A stretch of 64,000 bases of DNA, taken from the NCBI RefSeq assembly GCF_030388665.1, contig NZ_CP128846.1, positions 744,001 to 808,000 on the forward strand, in the 5' to 3' direction. The notes beneath the pieces were generated by a model that saw only the letters and a program-made list of their open reading frames with translations, had not been told where the DNA came from and did not search any database. The position numbers and the translations under genes were made by a program. Below are positions 15,760-24,521 of the stretch, piece after piece. Positions within the stretch are counted from its first letter, which is position 1. Every line of letters starts with the position of its first letter. The DNA is from Streptomyces flavofungini. Lineage in GTDB: Bacteria > Actinomycetota > Actinomycetes > Streptomycetales > Streptomycetaceae.

Positions 15760-17043
15760 GTGACACGGTGTACGCGACCTAGTGACCGGCGCAGAACCGG
15801 CACCCGGCGACGGACGGCCCGAAGAGGCCCCCTCGCCGTTCTGACCGTCCTCACCACGCTGGCCGGTGCCGCCCTCACGGGGGCGGCACCGGCCAGCGGC
15901 GCTTCCGGCAACGACACGTCGGCGGGCACGCTCATCGCGCCCGGCGTGGAGTACCGGGACTTCGACATCGCGACCCCGCGCGGCCCGGCGCACGCGCACG
16001 TCCTGGAGGTGGACCTGCGGGAGCCGCGGGTCCGCCTCGGGCTGCTCCACCCCGGCGCGGTCGGCGCCCGCCAGACCGTGTCCGCGATGGCCGACACCGC
16101 CGGGGCCGTCGCGGGCGTGAACGGCGACTTCTTCAACATCACCGAGACCCAGCACCCCGGGGTGGAGGCGACCGGCGCTCCCGTCGGCCCCGCCGTCGCC
16201 TCCGGCCGTCACCTCAAGGCCGCGGTCCCCGACGGCCAGCGCTTCGGCCCCGCCCTGCCGCCCGGCACGTCCACCGAGGACGTCCTGGGCGTGGGCATCG
16301 ACCGCAGGGCCAGGCTCGACCGCATGACCCTGGACGGCCGGATCCGCACCCGGTCGGGCCGGCTGCCGCTGCGCGGACTCAACCAGTACGCGCTCGCGGA
16401 GGGTTCCATCGGCGCCTTCACCAGCGCCTGGGGCGTGACCTCGCGGGTGCGGGCCACCTGCGGCACCGACACCGACCGGGGCGCGCCGTGCAGCACCGAC
16501 ACCCACGAGGTGACGGTGCGTCACGGCCGGGTCGTGAACCGGGCCGACACTCCGGGCCGCGGCCCCATCGCCGAGGGCACCACCGTCCTCGTCGGCCGTG
16601 AGGCGGGCGCGCAGGAGCTGCGGAAGCTGTCGCTGGGCGAGCCGGTGCGGGTGCGCCACCGCCTGGTCGCGGCGGCGTCCCGCGTTCCGTACAGCTTCGC
16701 GCTCGGCGGCTATCCGCTGCTGCGCGACGGGGCGCCGCTGCCCGGGCTCGACAACCGGGTCGCGGCGGTGCGCACCTCGGCGGGGATCTCCGCCGACGGC
16801 AAGCGGCTGTACCTCGTCGCCCTGGACGGCGCCCCCGAGTTCCGCGCCGGTCTGACGATCGCCGAGGTCGCCGCCTCCTTGCGGGCCCTCGGCGCCGACG
16901 ACGGCTTCAGCCTGGACGGCGGCGGCTCCAGCACGCTCGCGGCGCGGGAGCCGGGCGCACCCGCCGTCTCGGTCCGCAACCATCCGAGCGGCGGCGCGGA
17001 ACGCCCGGTCCCCAACGGCATCGCGGTGTTCTCGCGCGGCTAG
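15760..17043 (+). CDS. Secreted phosphodiester glycosidase family protein
   Basis: A 427-residue exported protein of the NAGPA/DUF2233 family, which contains uncovering-enzyme-like phosphodiester glycosidases and exopolysaccharide-linked proteins. A long basic N-region and a hydrophobic core form the signal peptide (ends TGAAPASGAS). Family motifs are GVNGDFFN (about residue 125), the DDGFSLDGGGSSTLA block near the C-terminus, and the closing NGIAVFSRG. The GTG start at 15760 is preceded by GAGGGGGA. Natural substrate unknown; cell-wall or capsule phosphodiesters are plausible. Confidence 0.82.
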   Translation: MTRCTRPSDRRRTGTRRRTARRGPLAVLTVLTTLAGAALTGAAPASGASGNDTSAGTLIAPGVEYRDFDIATPRGPAHAHVLEVDLREPRVRLGLLHPGAVGARQTVSAMADTAGAVAGVNGDFFNITETQHPGVEATGAPVGPAVASGRHLKAAVPDGQRFGPALPPGTSTEDVLGVGIDRRARLDRMTLDGRIRTRSGRLPLRGLNQYALAEGSIGAFTSAWGVTSRVRATCGTDTDRGAPCSTDTHEVTVRHGRVVNRADTPGRGPIAEGTTVLVGREAGAQELRKLSLGEPVRVRHRLVAAASRVPYSFALGGYPLLRDGAPLPGLDNRVAAVRTSAGISADGKRLYLVALDGAPEFRAGLTIAEVAASLRALGADDGFSLDGGGSSTLAAREPGAPAVSVRNHPSGGAERPVPNGIAVFSRG

Positions 17044-17078
17044 GCCCTGGCCCGAGGTCGGAGTGCGGGACGCCCTCC

Positions 17079-18674
17079 TCACGGTGACGGCTCGTCCCGC
17101 ACCCCCACAAGCCCGTTGAACACCCCGACGTACGCCGTGCCGTCCGGGCCGAGCGTCACGGGCGCCCAGTTGTTGTCGTACGCGACGCCCGTGCCGGTGA
17201 GCCGCTTCCAGCGGGGTTCGCCGGTGCGGAAGTCGACCGCGGTCAGGTACCAGGCGTCGATGCCGAGGGAGTGGGGTTCCTTCGTGTAGAAGTACAGCAG
17301 TCCGTTGGTGGTGGACAGCTTGGGGACGGTGGAGGGCGAGCGCACGGGGCTCTCCCACACGGTGTCGCAGCCGCTGCCGTCCTCGCGCACGTCGATGCGG
17401 CTGACGCCGCCGACGACGCTGCGGCCGAAGGTGAGCGACGTGATGTTCTCGTAGCCGTAGTTGTTCTCGACGACGAGGCTGTCGCCGTGGCTGATCAGGG
17501 AGTTGTCGGTGGTCGACGCGCCGGAGCCGAACACGGGTACCTGGCAGACCAGTCGGCGGCTCTCGGGCACGTCCGGGTCGCGGCGGAAGACGAGGACGTG
17601 CATGCGGTCATCGGCGTTGTCGGTGATGGCCACGTAGTCCTCGTCGGTGCCGAAGAGGTCGGGCGTGGTGCCCGAACCCTGGTTCACCGAGCCGGGTTTG
17701 GCGCCGGTGCCGCGGTCGTAGGTGCGGCGCCAGAGGACCTTCGGGGTGCCGTCGGCGGCGGCCTCGAAGCTGTACAGGGCGTGGTCGGAGACGATCGAGA
17801 CGCCGTCCTCGGCGACGGAGAACGAGTTCTGGATCTCCTCGCCCTCGAGCCGCATCGAGCGGATCGCGCCGTTGTCGGGGTCGACGGTGCCGACGCGGCC
17901 CTGCCGGGTCACCCACCAGATCCGGCCGTCCCAGTCGGGCATGACGGAGGTGACCGGGTCGCAGGTGCCGCTCGGGTACAGGTTCGTCCACGACACGCAG
18001 TCGTGCGGGACGTGCGCGGTCAGGTCCCAGTCCTTCTCGACGACGAACCTCCAGGTGCCGTCGGGGGCGCGTTCGTGCGCCAGCCGCACGATGTGCTACC
18101 GGGAGTCGGCGAGGACGAGCCGGTCCTCGTCGTCGAGGTAGGAGTAGGCGCCGCCGGACGTGTCCTTGAAGATCTTCGAGAAGTCGAGCCGGGTGATGGC
18201 CTCGATGGTGGAGGGGCGCTGCGGCAGCTTGTACTCGGCGAGGGTGCGCAGACTCCCGGGGTCGAGCAGTTTCACGAGGAAGCCCGAGAACGTGCCGCAG
18301 ACGGTGACGATCCGCCCGTCCTTGTCGAAGGTGACGGTCGCGCACTCCCCGCCGAGCGCGGCCATCTTCTCGCTGGTCACCTTCGGTTGCCGGCCGAGCG
18401 GGCCGTGCCAGGGGTAAGTGCCGCTGCCCGCAGCGTCGGCGTGCATGCCGCTGCGGCCGTTGGCGGCGAGACGGGGGTGCTGGGGCGGCGGGTCGCCCGG
18501 GACGGGGCGGGCGGGGGCGGGCTGTCCGGTGTACGGGGCGACGAGCCGGTGGCCGGGGGCGTTGGGGATCTCGTCGGCGTGCGCCGGGGCGGCGAGGGCG
18601 GGCAGGACGGCCGCCGTCAGGGTGAGGCACAGCGCGAGGGCCCGGCCGCGGTTACTTCGGGTAAGGCGTGGCAT
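17079..18674 (-). pseudogene. Secreted beta-propeller-like protein interrupted by in-frame amber stop
   Basis: One reading frame of about 530 codons starts at 18674 with a signal peptide (LALCLTLTAAVLPALAAPAHA). It is broken by a single TAG at 18098-18096 after residue 192. The frame continues without shift: the protein reads LVLADSR, stop, HIVRLAHERAPDG, so a CAG-to-TAG change is the simplest explanation. The downstream part (336 codons from a GTG at 18089) lacks a signal peptide and has no clear RBS. Strand-like repeats with VWWVTRQGRVG-type segments and TAYVGVFNG suggest a PQQ-like or related propeller. The family was not identified. It could be a true null allele, a sequencing error or a readthrough case. 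Confidence 0.75.
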
Positions 18675-18789
18675 GGCCCGAAGCTAGGGCCGGTCCCGTG
18701 AAGTGTCCATGCGCATAAGGGAGTTGTTCAGGCGGCCACAACGATCATGCGGGGAGCGACCGCACCGCGAGGGCCCGGCAGCGGGAACG

Positions 18790-18984
18790 TCACGGATGGA
18801 TGCCGCTGACGATGTCCGCCGTCGCGGTCATGCCGTTGTGGATCGTGGGCGCCACGCTGGTGCTCGCGAGGTAGAAGCCGAGCAGGCCGCAGATCACGGC
18901 GTGCGACACCTTCATCCGGCCGTGGCGCAGCACGACCACGGCCAGGATCAGGAGCAGCAGCCCCACGGAAATCGAAACGGCCAT
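18790..18984 (-). CDS. Small two-helix membrane protein
   Basis: A 64-residue protein with two hydrophobic segments (SVGLLLLILAVVVLRHG and HAVICGLLGFYLASTSVAPTI). The ATG at 18984 is preceded by GGAGGAGG at good spacing, which fixes the start; the long frame upstream is a shadow of the GDPD gene. Its small size and the conserved-looking GFYLASTSVAPTI segment resemble small membrane proteins scattered in Streptomyces genomes and integrative elements. Function unknown. Confidence 0.7.
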   Translation of the reverse strand: MAVSISVGLLLLILAVVVLRHGRMKVSHAVICGLLGFYLASTSVAPTIHNGMTATADIVSGIHP

Positions 18985-19111
18985 CACGGACCTCCTCCGC
19001 CACGCCGGAATCACGGCTTTCGGCGGCAAGTGTGGCGTAGCGGAGGGTTTGTCCGAGTGAGATGTGTGTCCGCCGGACGGGTGGTTCCGTGGGAGAGCGA
19101 GGGCTTGGCCG

Positions 19112-20020
19112 TTACCTTCCGCGCGCGTCCAGGAACCGCTGGAGCCCGGCCAGGTCGTCGGTGTTGAGGTGGTCGACCCCGGCGGCGAGCAGTTCGCTCC
19201 ACACCGCGTCGCGCTGCGGTCCCGCGAGGTCGGGCGTGGCCCAGAAGCGGACGCGCTGCCCGCGCCGGTGGGCGGCGGAGACGATGTCCCGCAGCTTCTG
19301 GCGCTCGGCGGGCGGGATCGCGCCGACACCCTGCCAGGTGAAGTTGAGTGACCAGTTGTCGCTGATGAGCGGGATGAACGAGGCGGGCGCCGCGGTACCG
19401 AGATCGGCGAGACGGCCGTCGTAGAAGGCACGCCGGACCCGCTGGGCCTCCATCGGCGCACGGGCCGCGCGGTCACCGGAGATCACGGCGGTGACGGCGG
19501 CCCGGCGGACCTTGCCGTGCGCGTACGTGGTGAACAAGTGCCGGTAGCGGCGCAGGACCAGGTCCAGTTCACGGTACGTCGACGCACCCTCGGTCTTGAT
19601 GTCGACGAGCAGCTGGAACTCACCGTGCCACCGCCGGTACACCGAGCCGTGGTTCGCCCGGACGCGGGCCGCCAGCGGGTCCAGGTACAGCGATTCGAGG
19701 GTGCGCTTCGGGTCCAGGTCCTCCGGGTCGTGCGCGACCAGGAGCTTGCCACCGACGAGGAAGATGTCGGCCTCGACACTGGTGAACCGGTGGTCGAGCG
19801 CGTCCAGGAGGGGCCGCGGGTGCTCGTAGTCGTTGTGTGCGTGGGCCTGGGCGAGAGGGCGGAGGCGGGGGTGGCCGGCCGCCCCGGCGGGCCGGGCGGC
19901 GGACGGCGACTGACCGCCCGGGGACCGGTCGGCGGCGTGGGCGAGTTGGGGCACTGCGGCGACAGCCGCGAAAGCGGCACCGAGGGTGCCCAGGGCTCTG
20001 CGGCGGGTGAAGGGGGCCAT
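19112..20020 (-). CDS. Secreted GDPD/PI-PLC-like phosphodiesterase
   Basis: A 302-residue exported protein with a TIM-barrel phosphodiesterase pattern. The N-terminus FTRRRALGTLGAAFAAVAAV is Tat-like (RRR before the hydrophobic core). The mature part has AHAHNDYEHPRPLLDAL (first catalytic His), SVEADIFLV (metal-binding Glu and Asp) and LVAHDPEDLDP (second His), as in glycerophosphodiester phosphodiesterase-like proteins. QLLVDIKTEG supplies a further acidic residue and VDHLNTDDLAGL closes the barrel. It probably cleaves phosphodiesters outside the cell. The ATG at 20020 was chosen because it puts the twin-arginine motif at residues 5-7. Confidence 0.8.
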   Translation of the reverse strand: MAPFTRRRALGTLGAAFAAVAAVPQLAHAADRSPGGQSPSAARPAGAAGHPRLRPLAQAHAHNDYEHPRPLLDALDHRFTSVEADIFLVGGKLLVAHDPEDLDPKRTLESLYLDPLAARVRANHGSVYRRWHGEFQLLVDIKTEGASTYRELDLVLRRYRHLFTTYAHGKVRRAAVTAVISGDRAARAPMEAQRVRRAFYDGRLADLGTAAPASFIPLISDNWSLNFTWQGVGAIPPAERQKLRDIVSAAHRRGQRVRFWATPDLAGPQRDAVWSELLAAGVDHLNTDDLAGLQRFLDARGR

Positions 20021-20264
20021 GAGGGGTTCTCTCCCGGGGTCACGAGGGGACGGGGGGCGCATCCGGCGGTGGCCGGAGCCTCAGTGAGTATGAGGCTCCG
20101 GGCGTTCTACCCCGCCCACAGCCTCCGGGCACTGCGACCCAACGACAGGTCAGGCCAAACTTGTTGCAGCGCCGGGGCCATCAAGTGGCCTGCCCGTGCA
20201 CGCTGGGGGAACGCCCGGAGACGTCATCCGCTCGGGCCGAGGCGCCCAACGCCCCTCCCCAGCG

Positions 20265-20576
20265 ATGACGACTATGGATACTGGTAGGGGTGGGGTGGCG
20301 CCGCTGCTGGACACGCCCGCACTGGAGGCGTTGATGCAGCTGCCCGCTGATCTGCCGGTGCCGATCGAGTCGTGCGACGAGTACCCGACGAAGACCACCT
20401 ACGAGGGCGCGGCCGCATCGGAATATGACCCGCGATTCCACAAGAGGAACTTCAGCGTGCGGGCGCTGCCGAAGAAGTCCGGCGGCGCTGCAGGAATTCT
20501 GCTCGCTCAGTACTACGACAAGAATCGCGTGATCGACGGGCCGGACGACGGCTTCCTCATGAAGACAACAACATGA
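20265..20576 (+). pseudogene. NucA/NucB-type DNase domain fragment
   Basis: About 103 codons from the ATG at 20265; an open frame extends to a GTG at 20196. The segment ESCDEYPTKTTYEGAA matches the CDEYPFASTYEGA core of NucA/NucB deoxyribonucleases. The end, YYDKNRVIDGPDDGFLMK, matches the family C-terminus. The part N-terminal to the DEYP motif, which normally carries further conserved residues and a signal or toxin-delivery domain, is missing. No good RBS is seen. Base composition is less GC-rich than the neighbours. It is most likely the remnant C-terminal tip of a secreted nuclease or polymorphic toxin. Confidence 0.6.
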
Positions 20577-20647
20577 TGTCACCTGGGGGCCGACGGCTGG
20601 GCACGCTACGTGGTCACGTCCTCGGCCCTGCTGGTTCAGGTCTTGGG

Positions 20648-21034
20648 TCAGAGCTGGAGCAGGTACTGCTCGACTCCTTCGACGGCTCGGTCCCGTGATC
20701 GCGCGGCGACTTCGGTCCGACCTCCGCACACCGCACGAACGGTCCAGGTCTCGGGCCGGCCGGGCAGACGCACCGGGGCGGGCCACGCGCCGCTGGTCAG
20801 GCCGCGGGCCTGGAGTTTCCCCGAAGTGCGGCGGATCTCGGTGAGTTCGGATTCCTCCCGGGCGCCGGGCGGCACGGGAACCGGCCGGTCCCAGACTTCG
20901 ATCGTCATGCTCGCGCTGTGGGTGTGGCCCGCGCTGGTGAAAAAGAGCCGCCCGGGGTGTGCTGTCCGAAAGGGGCCCTGTGCCCAGCCTTCGGGGAACG
21001 GAACCGGGACTTGACTGTCGTCATAGTTCTCCAC
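20648..21034 (-). CDS. Unknown protein, possible orphan immunity-type protein
   Basis: 128 residues, no signal peptide, no helix-rich membrane part. Segments such as LFFTSAGHTHSASMTIEVWD and TWTVRAVCGGRTE suggest alternating beta strands. The family is not recognised. It is convergent with the nuclease fragment and shares its lower GC. That is the only reason to think of an immunity protein left from a toxin locus; this is a guess. Confidence 0.5.
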   Translation of the reverse strand: MENYDDSQVPVPFPEGWAQGPFRTAHPGRLFFTSAGHTHSASMTIEVWDRPVPVPPGAREESELTEIRRTSGKLQARGLTSGAWPAPVRLPGRPETWTVRAVCGGRTEVAARSRDRAVEGVEQYLLQL

Positions 21035-21185
21035 GGCGAGTCCCTAGTAGTCGACTGGTACGTGCACTTCCGCACGGAATGAGTTCGGCTTGGTCACCCA
21101 GGGGCAAGTCTGCGATCTTGCGCAGCGCGGTACGACGTCGTCCCGCCAGTACTGGCCCGCGAGTTGGCGTCGTGCCCCCGTGCGT

Positions 21186-22268
21186 TCACCGCGTCCGGTT
21201 CACCGTGACCTCCGGGTTGGCGCAGTGGGCCAGTGGTTCGCCGCGGAGGTAGCGGCCTACTTCCGCGGCGACGATGCGGGCCGCCTTGTGGGCGACTTCC
21301 TGGCTGGCGCCCGCGATGTGGGGGGTCATGACGATGCCGGGGGTGGACAGAAAACGGGAGTCGGCGGGGACGGGCTCCTGTGGGTAGACGTCGAAGGCCG
21401 CGCCTGCGAGCTGTCCGCTGTCCAGCGCGTCGCACACGGCGTCGTAGTCGAGGAGCGCGCCGCGGGCGCAGTTGACGAGGACCGAGCCGCGCGGCATGCG
21501 GGCGATCTGCTCGGCGCCGATCATGCCCTTGGTCTCGTCGGTCACGCGGGCGTGCAGGGAGACGATGCGGGAACGCGTCAACAGCTCGTCGAGCGTGACC
21601 TGTTCGCCGACTCCGGCGAGCGCCTCCGCGGACACGTACGGATCGTGGACGAGAACCTCGGCGCCCATCGCCACCAGGATCCGCGCGACCCGGCTGCCGA
21701 TCGCGCCGTACCCGACCAGACCGACGGTCGCGCCCTCGATCTCGATGCCGCAGTTGTCGTAGTCGTAGTAGTCGCCGCGCCACACCCCGAGGCGCAGGTC
21801 GGTGTGCGTGTCGCCGACGCCGCGGGCCGCCGCGAGGAGCAGGGTGAGGGTGTGCTCCGCGGTGGCGACGGCGTTGCGGCCGGGCGCGTAGCAGACAGCG
21901 ACACCGTGCCGGGTCGCCGCCTCCAGGTTGGCGTTGACGGGTCCGCCCCGGCTGACGCACATCAGCTTGAGGTCGGGGCAGGCCGCGAGGACGCGTTCGG
22001 TCAGCGGCGCCATCTGCGTCACGCACACCTCGACGCCTGCCAGCGCCGCGATCAGCTCGTCCTCGGTGCCGGACGCCTCGATGACCTCGCCGACGGGGCC
22101 GAAGGGGGTGTGCGGCCAGGGCAGGGTGAGTTCGCGGATCGTCGCGGCGCCGTCGGTGGCCCTGCGGACCTCCTCGCCGAGCAGGCGCGGCAGGACGAAG
22201 TGGTCGCCCGCGGCCAAGACGGTGAGGCCGCCGATACCAGTGGGGTCGGTAGGGCCGGTGGTGCTCAT
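21186..22268 (-). CDS. D-isomer-specific 2-hydroxyacid dehydrogenase
   Basis: A 360-residue NAD(P)-dependent oxidoreductase of the phosphoglycerate-dehydrogenase superfamily. The Rossmann motif GLVGYGAIGSRVARI is at about residues 180-194. Further catalytic-region motifs are VNCARGALLDYDAV (Arg) and the PHIAGAS histidine. It interconverts a 2-hydroxyacid and a 2-oxoacid. It is the last gene of a co-oriented cluster with two FGGY kinases, a histidine phosphatase and an MFS permease, 46 bp after the phosphatase. A role in catabolism of a sugar acid or polyol-derived phosphate is likely; the exact substrate cannot be read. Confidence 0.85.
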   Translation of the reverse strand: MSTTGPTDPTGIGGLTVLAAGDHFVLPRLLGEEVRRATDGAATIRELTLPWPHTPFGPVGEVIEASGTEDELIAALAGVEVCVTQMAPLTERVLAACPDLKLMCVSRGGPVNANLEAATRHGVAVCYAPGRNAVATAEHTLTLLLAAARGVGDTHTDLRLGVWRGDYYDYDNCGIEIEGATVGLVGYGAIGSRVARILVAMGAEVLVHDPYVSAEALAGVGEQVTLDELLTRSRIVSLHARVTDETKGMIGAEQIARMPRGSVLVNCARGALLDYDAVCDALDSGQLAGAAFDVYPQEPVPADSRFLSTPGIVMTPHIAGASQEVAHKAARIVAAEVGRYLRGEPLAHCANPEVTVNRTR

Positions 22269-22314
22269 GAGGGCTTCTTTCTGTGCGTACGGGCGGGTCA
22301 GGGGTGGCTCCGGC

Positions 22315-22929
22315 TCAGTGCGCCGGGTGCGCGGGTGCGTTGAAGCGCAGGAGCGACGACTGGCCGTCGCGCAGGCGCAGTTCGGTGAGGGTGCCGTTGT
22401 CCATGTGCGGGAACACCCGGCGGTACTCGCGCAGGGGAATCCCGAGCTGGTCGCAGAGGGTCAGGCGCAGCAGCGTCGAGTGGGCGACGACGAGCACCCG
22501 CCCTTCGGGGAAGGCGGCGGCGATGTCGGCGAGGCAGGCGCTCGCGCGTGCGGCGGCCTCGCGCGGGTCCTCGCCGTCGGGCAGATGGTGGGCGACGGGG
22601 TCGTCGAGGAACGCGTCCAGCTCGCCGGGGAAGCGGTCGCGCATCTCCGCCCGGGTGAGGCCCTCGCCGCGCCCGAAGTCGACCTCGCTGAGCCGTTCGT
22701 CGACGTTCGGGGTGAGACCGAGCGCCTCCCCCGCGGGCGCCGCCGTCAGACGCGCGCGCGAAAGGGGCGAGCTGAACACCGCGTCGATGCGCTGCCCTGC
22801 CGCCCAGGCGGCGAGTTCGGCGGCCTGGAGGCGGCCGCGCGGGGTGAGCGCGACGTCGGTGCGGCCCGCGTAGCGGTTGCCGTCGTGCCAGACGGTCTCG
22901 CCGTGGCGTACGAGAATGACGTGGGTCAC
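22315..22929 (-). CDS. Histidine phosphatase family protein (phosphoglycerate mutase-like)
   Basis: A 204-residue enzyme. The catalytic LVRHGETVWH motif (phospho-accepting His) is at residues 6-15, and the second histidine is in VLVVAHSTLLRL. The SSPLSRA segment is also typical. Members of this size usually act as phosphatases on small phosphorylated metabolites rather than as true mutases. It follows the FGGY kinase gene with a 4-nt overlap (GTG start at 22929), so the two are translated together. It could dephosphorylate a pathway intermediate. Confidence 0.87.
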   Translation of the reverse strand: MTHVILVRHGETVWHDGNRYAGRTDVALTPRGRLQAAELAAWAAGQRIDAVFSSPLSRARLTAAPAGEALGLTPNVDERLSEVDFGRGEGLTRAEMRDRFPGELDAFLDDPVAHHLPDGEDPREAAARASACLADIAAAFPEGRVLVVAHSTLLRLTLCDQLGIPLREYRRVFPHMDNGTLTELRLRDGQSSLLRFNAPAHPAH

Positions 22930-24521
22930 TGCGCTGTTCCTCTTGCTCGGGGGTGGGGGTTGTCCGTCGCGGCCCGTCCCGCCGCCGTCCGCGGCGGCCG
23001 ATGTGCTCGCGCGCGTGCGTGGGCCGCGACGTCCGGAGCGAGCCAGCCGCGGGCGGCGAGCGCGTCGACGAAGCCGAGGTAGACCGGGGCCCAGCGGGCC
23101 GTCCGTGCCGGGTCCGGGCGGATCTCGGCGCCGGTGCGCACCATCGCGTCGGCAGCGTCCCGCACGGGCACGCCGCTCGACGTCGCCGCGAGGACGGCCA
23201 TGCCGACGGCCCCTTCGGCCTGTTCGGGCACGCGGACCGCCCGGCCGAGCACATCGGCGCGCAGCTGGTTCCAGTAGCCGTTGCGCGCGCCGCCGCCCGT
23301 GAGGGTCAGCGGCCCCTCGACGGGCGCGCCGATGCGGTCCAGGTAGTCGAGGCACAGCCGCTCCACGCAGGCCACGCCGAGCAGGTGGGCGTGGAAGAGC
23401 CCGGCCTCGCCGCGCGGGGTGCCGAGGACGAAGGGCGTGGCGTCCGCCGCCCGGAACGGGAAGCGCTCGCCACCGCTCGACACCAGCGGGTACGCGACCG
23501 CGTCCCCGTCCAGGGCGGCCCCGGCCGCCGTGAGCCGCGCGAGGTCCGCGCCGGGGAACTCCCGCGCGAGCGCGCCCGCTCCGCTGCTGGACGCCCCGCC
23601 CGGCAGCCAGGTGCCGCCGGGGCCGCGGTGGCAGTAGACGACCCCGCCCGGGTCGCGGACGAGGTGCGGGCTCGTGCCCTTGAGGACGAGCGTGGTGCCG
23701 AGCACCGAGTTCCACGCGCCGGGCGCCAGCGCGCCCGCGCCGATCTGCGCGGCGCAGCCGTCCGTCATCCCGGCGACGATCGCGGTCCCGGCGGGGATGC
23801 CGGTGGCCTCGGCGGCCGCCGCGCACACGGTGCCGAGGACGCTGCCGGGACGCGCCACGTCGGGCAGCAGCCGGGCGGGCACGCCGAGCGCGGCGAACTC
23901 CTCGGCGGGCCAGCGTTCGTCGACGAGGTGGTAGCCGGTCTTCAGGGCGTGGCTGGCGTCGCTCGCGACCTGACGCCCGGCCAGGCGCCAGGTGACGAGG
24001 TCGGGCTGGTGCAGGAGACGGGCGTCGGGGCGCGCCGCCGCCGGGGCGTGGTCGAGGAGCCACAGGAGCTTGGGCAGCGCCCAGGACGGCTGCATGGAGC
24101 GGTAGCCGAGCTCGCCCCAGACGGCGCCGCCGACCGCGTTGGCGCGGGCGGCCTCATCGCCGGCGCGCCCGTCGTCGTACATCAGGCCCGGCGTCAGCGG
24201 GACGCCCCGCTCGTCGGCGAGCAGGAGGGTGCCGGAGGTGGCGTCGAGGGCGAGGCCCCGGACGCGGGCGGGGTCGTCGAGCGCGGCCGTGGCCTCCCGG
24301 CAGGCGGCGGTGAGCGCCGTCCACCACTCCTCGGGGTCCTGCTCGTGGCGGACGCCGTCGCGGTGGCTGGTCAGCGGCCGGGACGCGGCGGCGAGCACGG
24401 TGCCCGCGGAGTCGACGGCGACACAGCGGGCGCTCTGGGTGCCGAGGTCGAGGCCGAGCCAGACGGCTTCGGGCGGGAGCCGGGCGGGGTCACGGGGCGG
24501 GCGGGGGGCGGGGTCAGGCAC
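22926..24521 (-). CDS. FGGY carbohydrate kinase (xylulokinase-like)
   Basis: A 531-residue sugar kinase. ATP-binding and actin-like motifs include WLGLDLGTQSARCVAVD near residue 18, HEQDPEEWW, the substrate-loop ALDATSGTLLL, GMTDGCAAQIGAG and the C-terminal LTLTGGGARNGYW. It phosphorylates a sugar or polyol with ATP in the cytoplasm. The GTG at 24521 has GGAG upstream and gives the usual start; the frame open to 24659 would overlap the upstream kinase too far. It overlaps the second FGGY kinase gene by 8 nt. The substrate cannot be predicted beyond a pentulose or polyol. Confidence 0.88.
   Translation of the reverse strand: MPDPAPRPPRDPARLPPEAVWLGLDLGTQSARCVAVDSAGTVLAAASRPLTSHRDGVRHEQDPEEWWTALTAACREATAALDDPARVRGLALDATSGTLLLADERGVPLTPGLMYDDGRAGDEAARANAVGGAVWGELGYRSMQPSWALPKLLWLLDHAPAAARPDARLLHQPDLVTWRLAGRQVASDASHALKTGYHLVDERWPAEEFAALGVPARLLPDVARPGSVLGTVCAAAAEATGIPAGTAIVAGMTDGCAAQIGAGALAPGAWNSVLGTTLVLKGTSPHLVRDPGGVVYCHRGPGGTWLPGGASSSGAGALAREFPGADLARLTAAGAALDGDAVAYPLVSSGGERFPFRAADATPFVLGTPRGEAGLFHAHLLGVACVERLCLDYLDRIGAPVEGPLTLTGGGARNGYWNQLRADVLGRAVRVPEQAEGAVGMAVLAATSSGVPVRDAADAMVRTGAEIRPDPARTARWAPVYLGFVDALAARGWLAPDVAAHARARAHRPPRTAAGRAATDNPHPRARGTAQ

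Noticed and set aside
17079..18089. Separate gene starting at the GTG after the amber stop
   Set aside because: It is in the same frame as the upstream half, lacks a signal peptide although the protein is clearly of exported type, and has no RBS. One broken gene is simpler.
18096..18098. Recoded stop (selenocysteine or pyrrolysine)
   Set aside because: The codon is TAG, not TGA, so selenocysteine is excluded. Nothing suggests pyrrolysine machinery in this kind of organism.
18790..18984. Part of an integrated plasmid or phage
   Set aside because: The small membrane protein resembles ones found in such elements, but there is no integrase, Rep, transfer gene or att repeat nearby.
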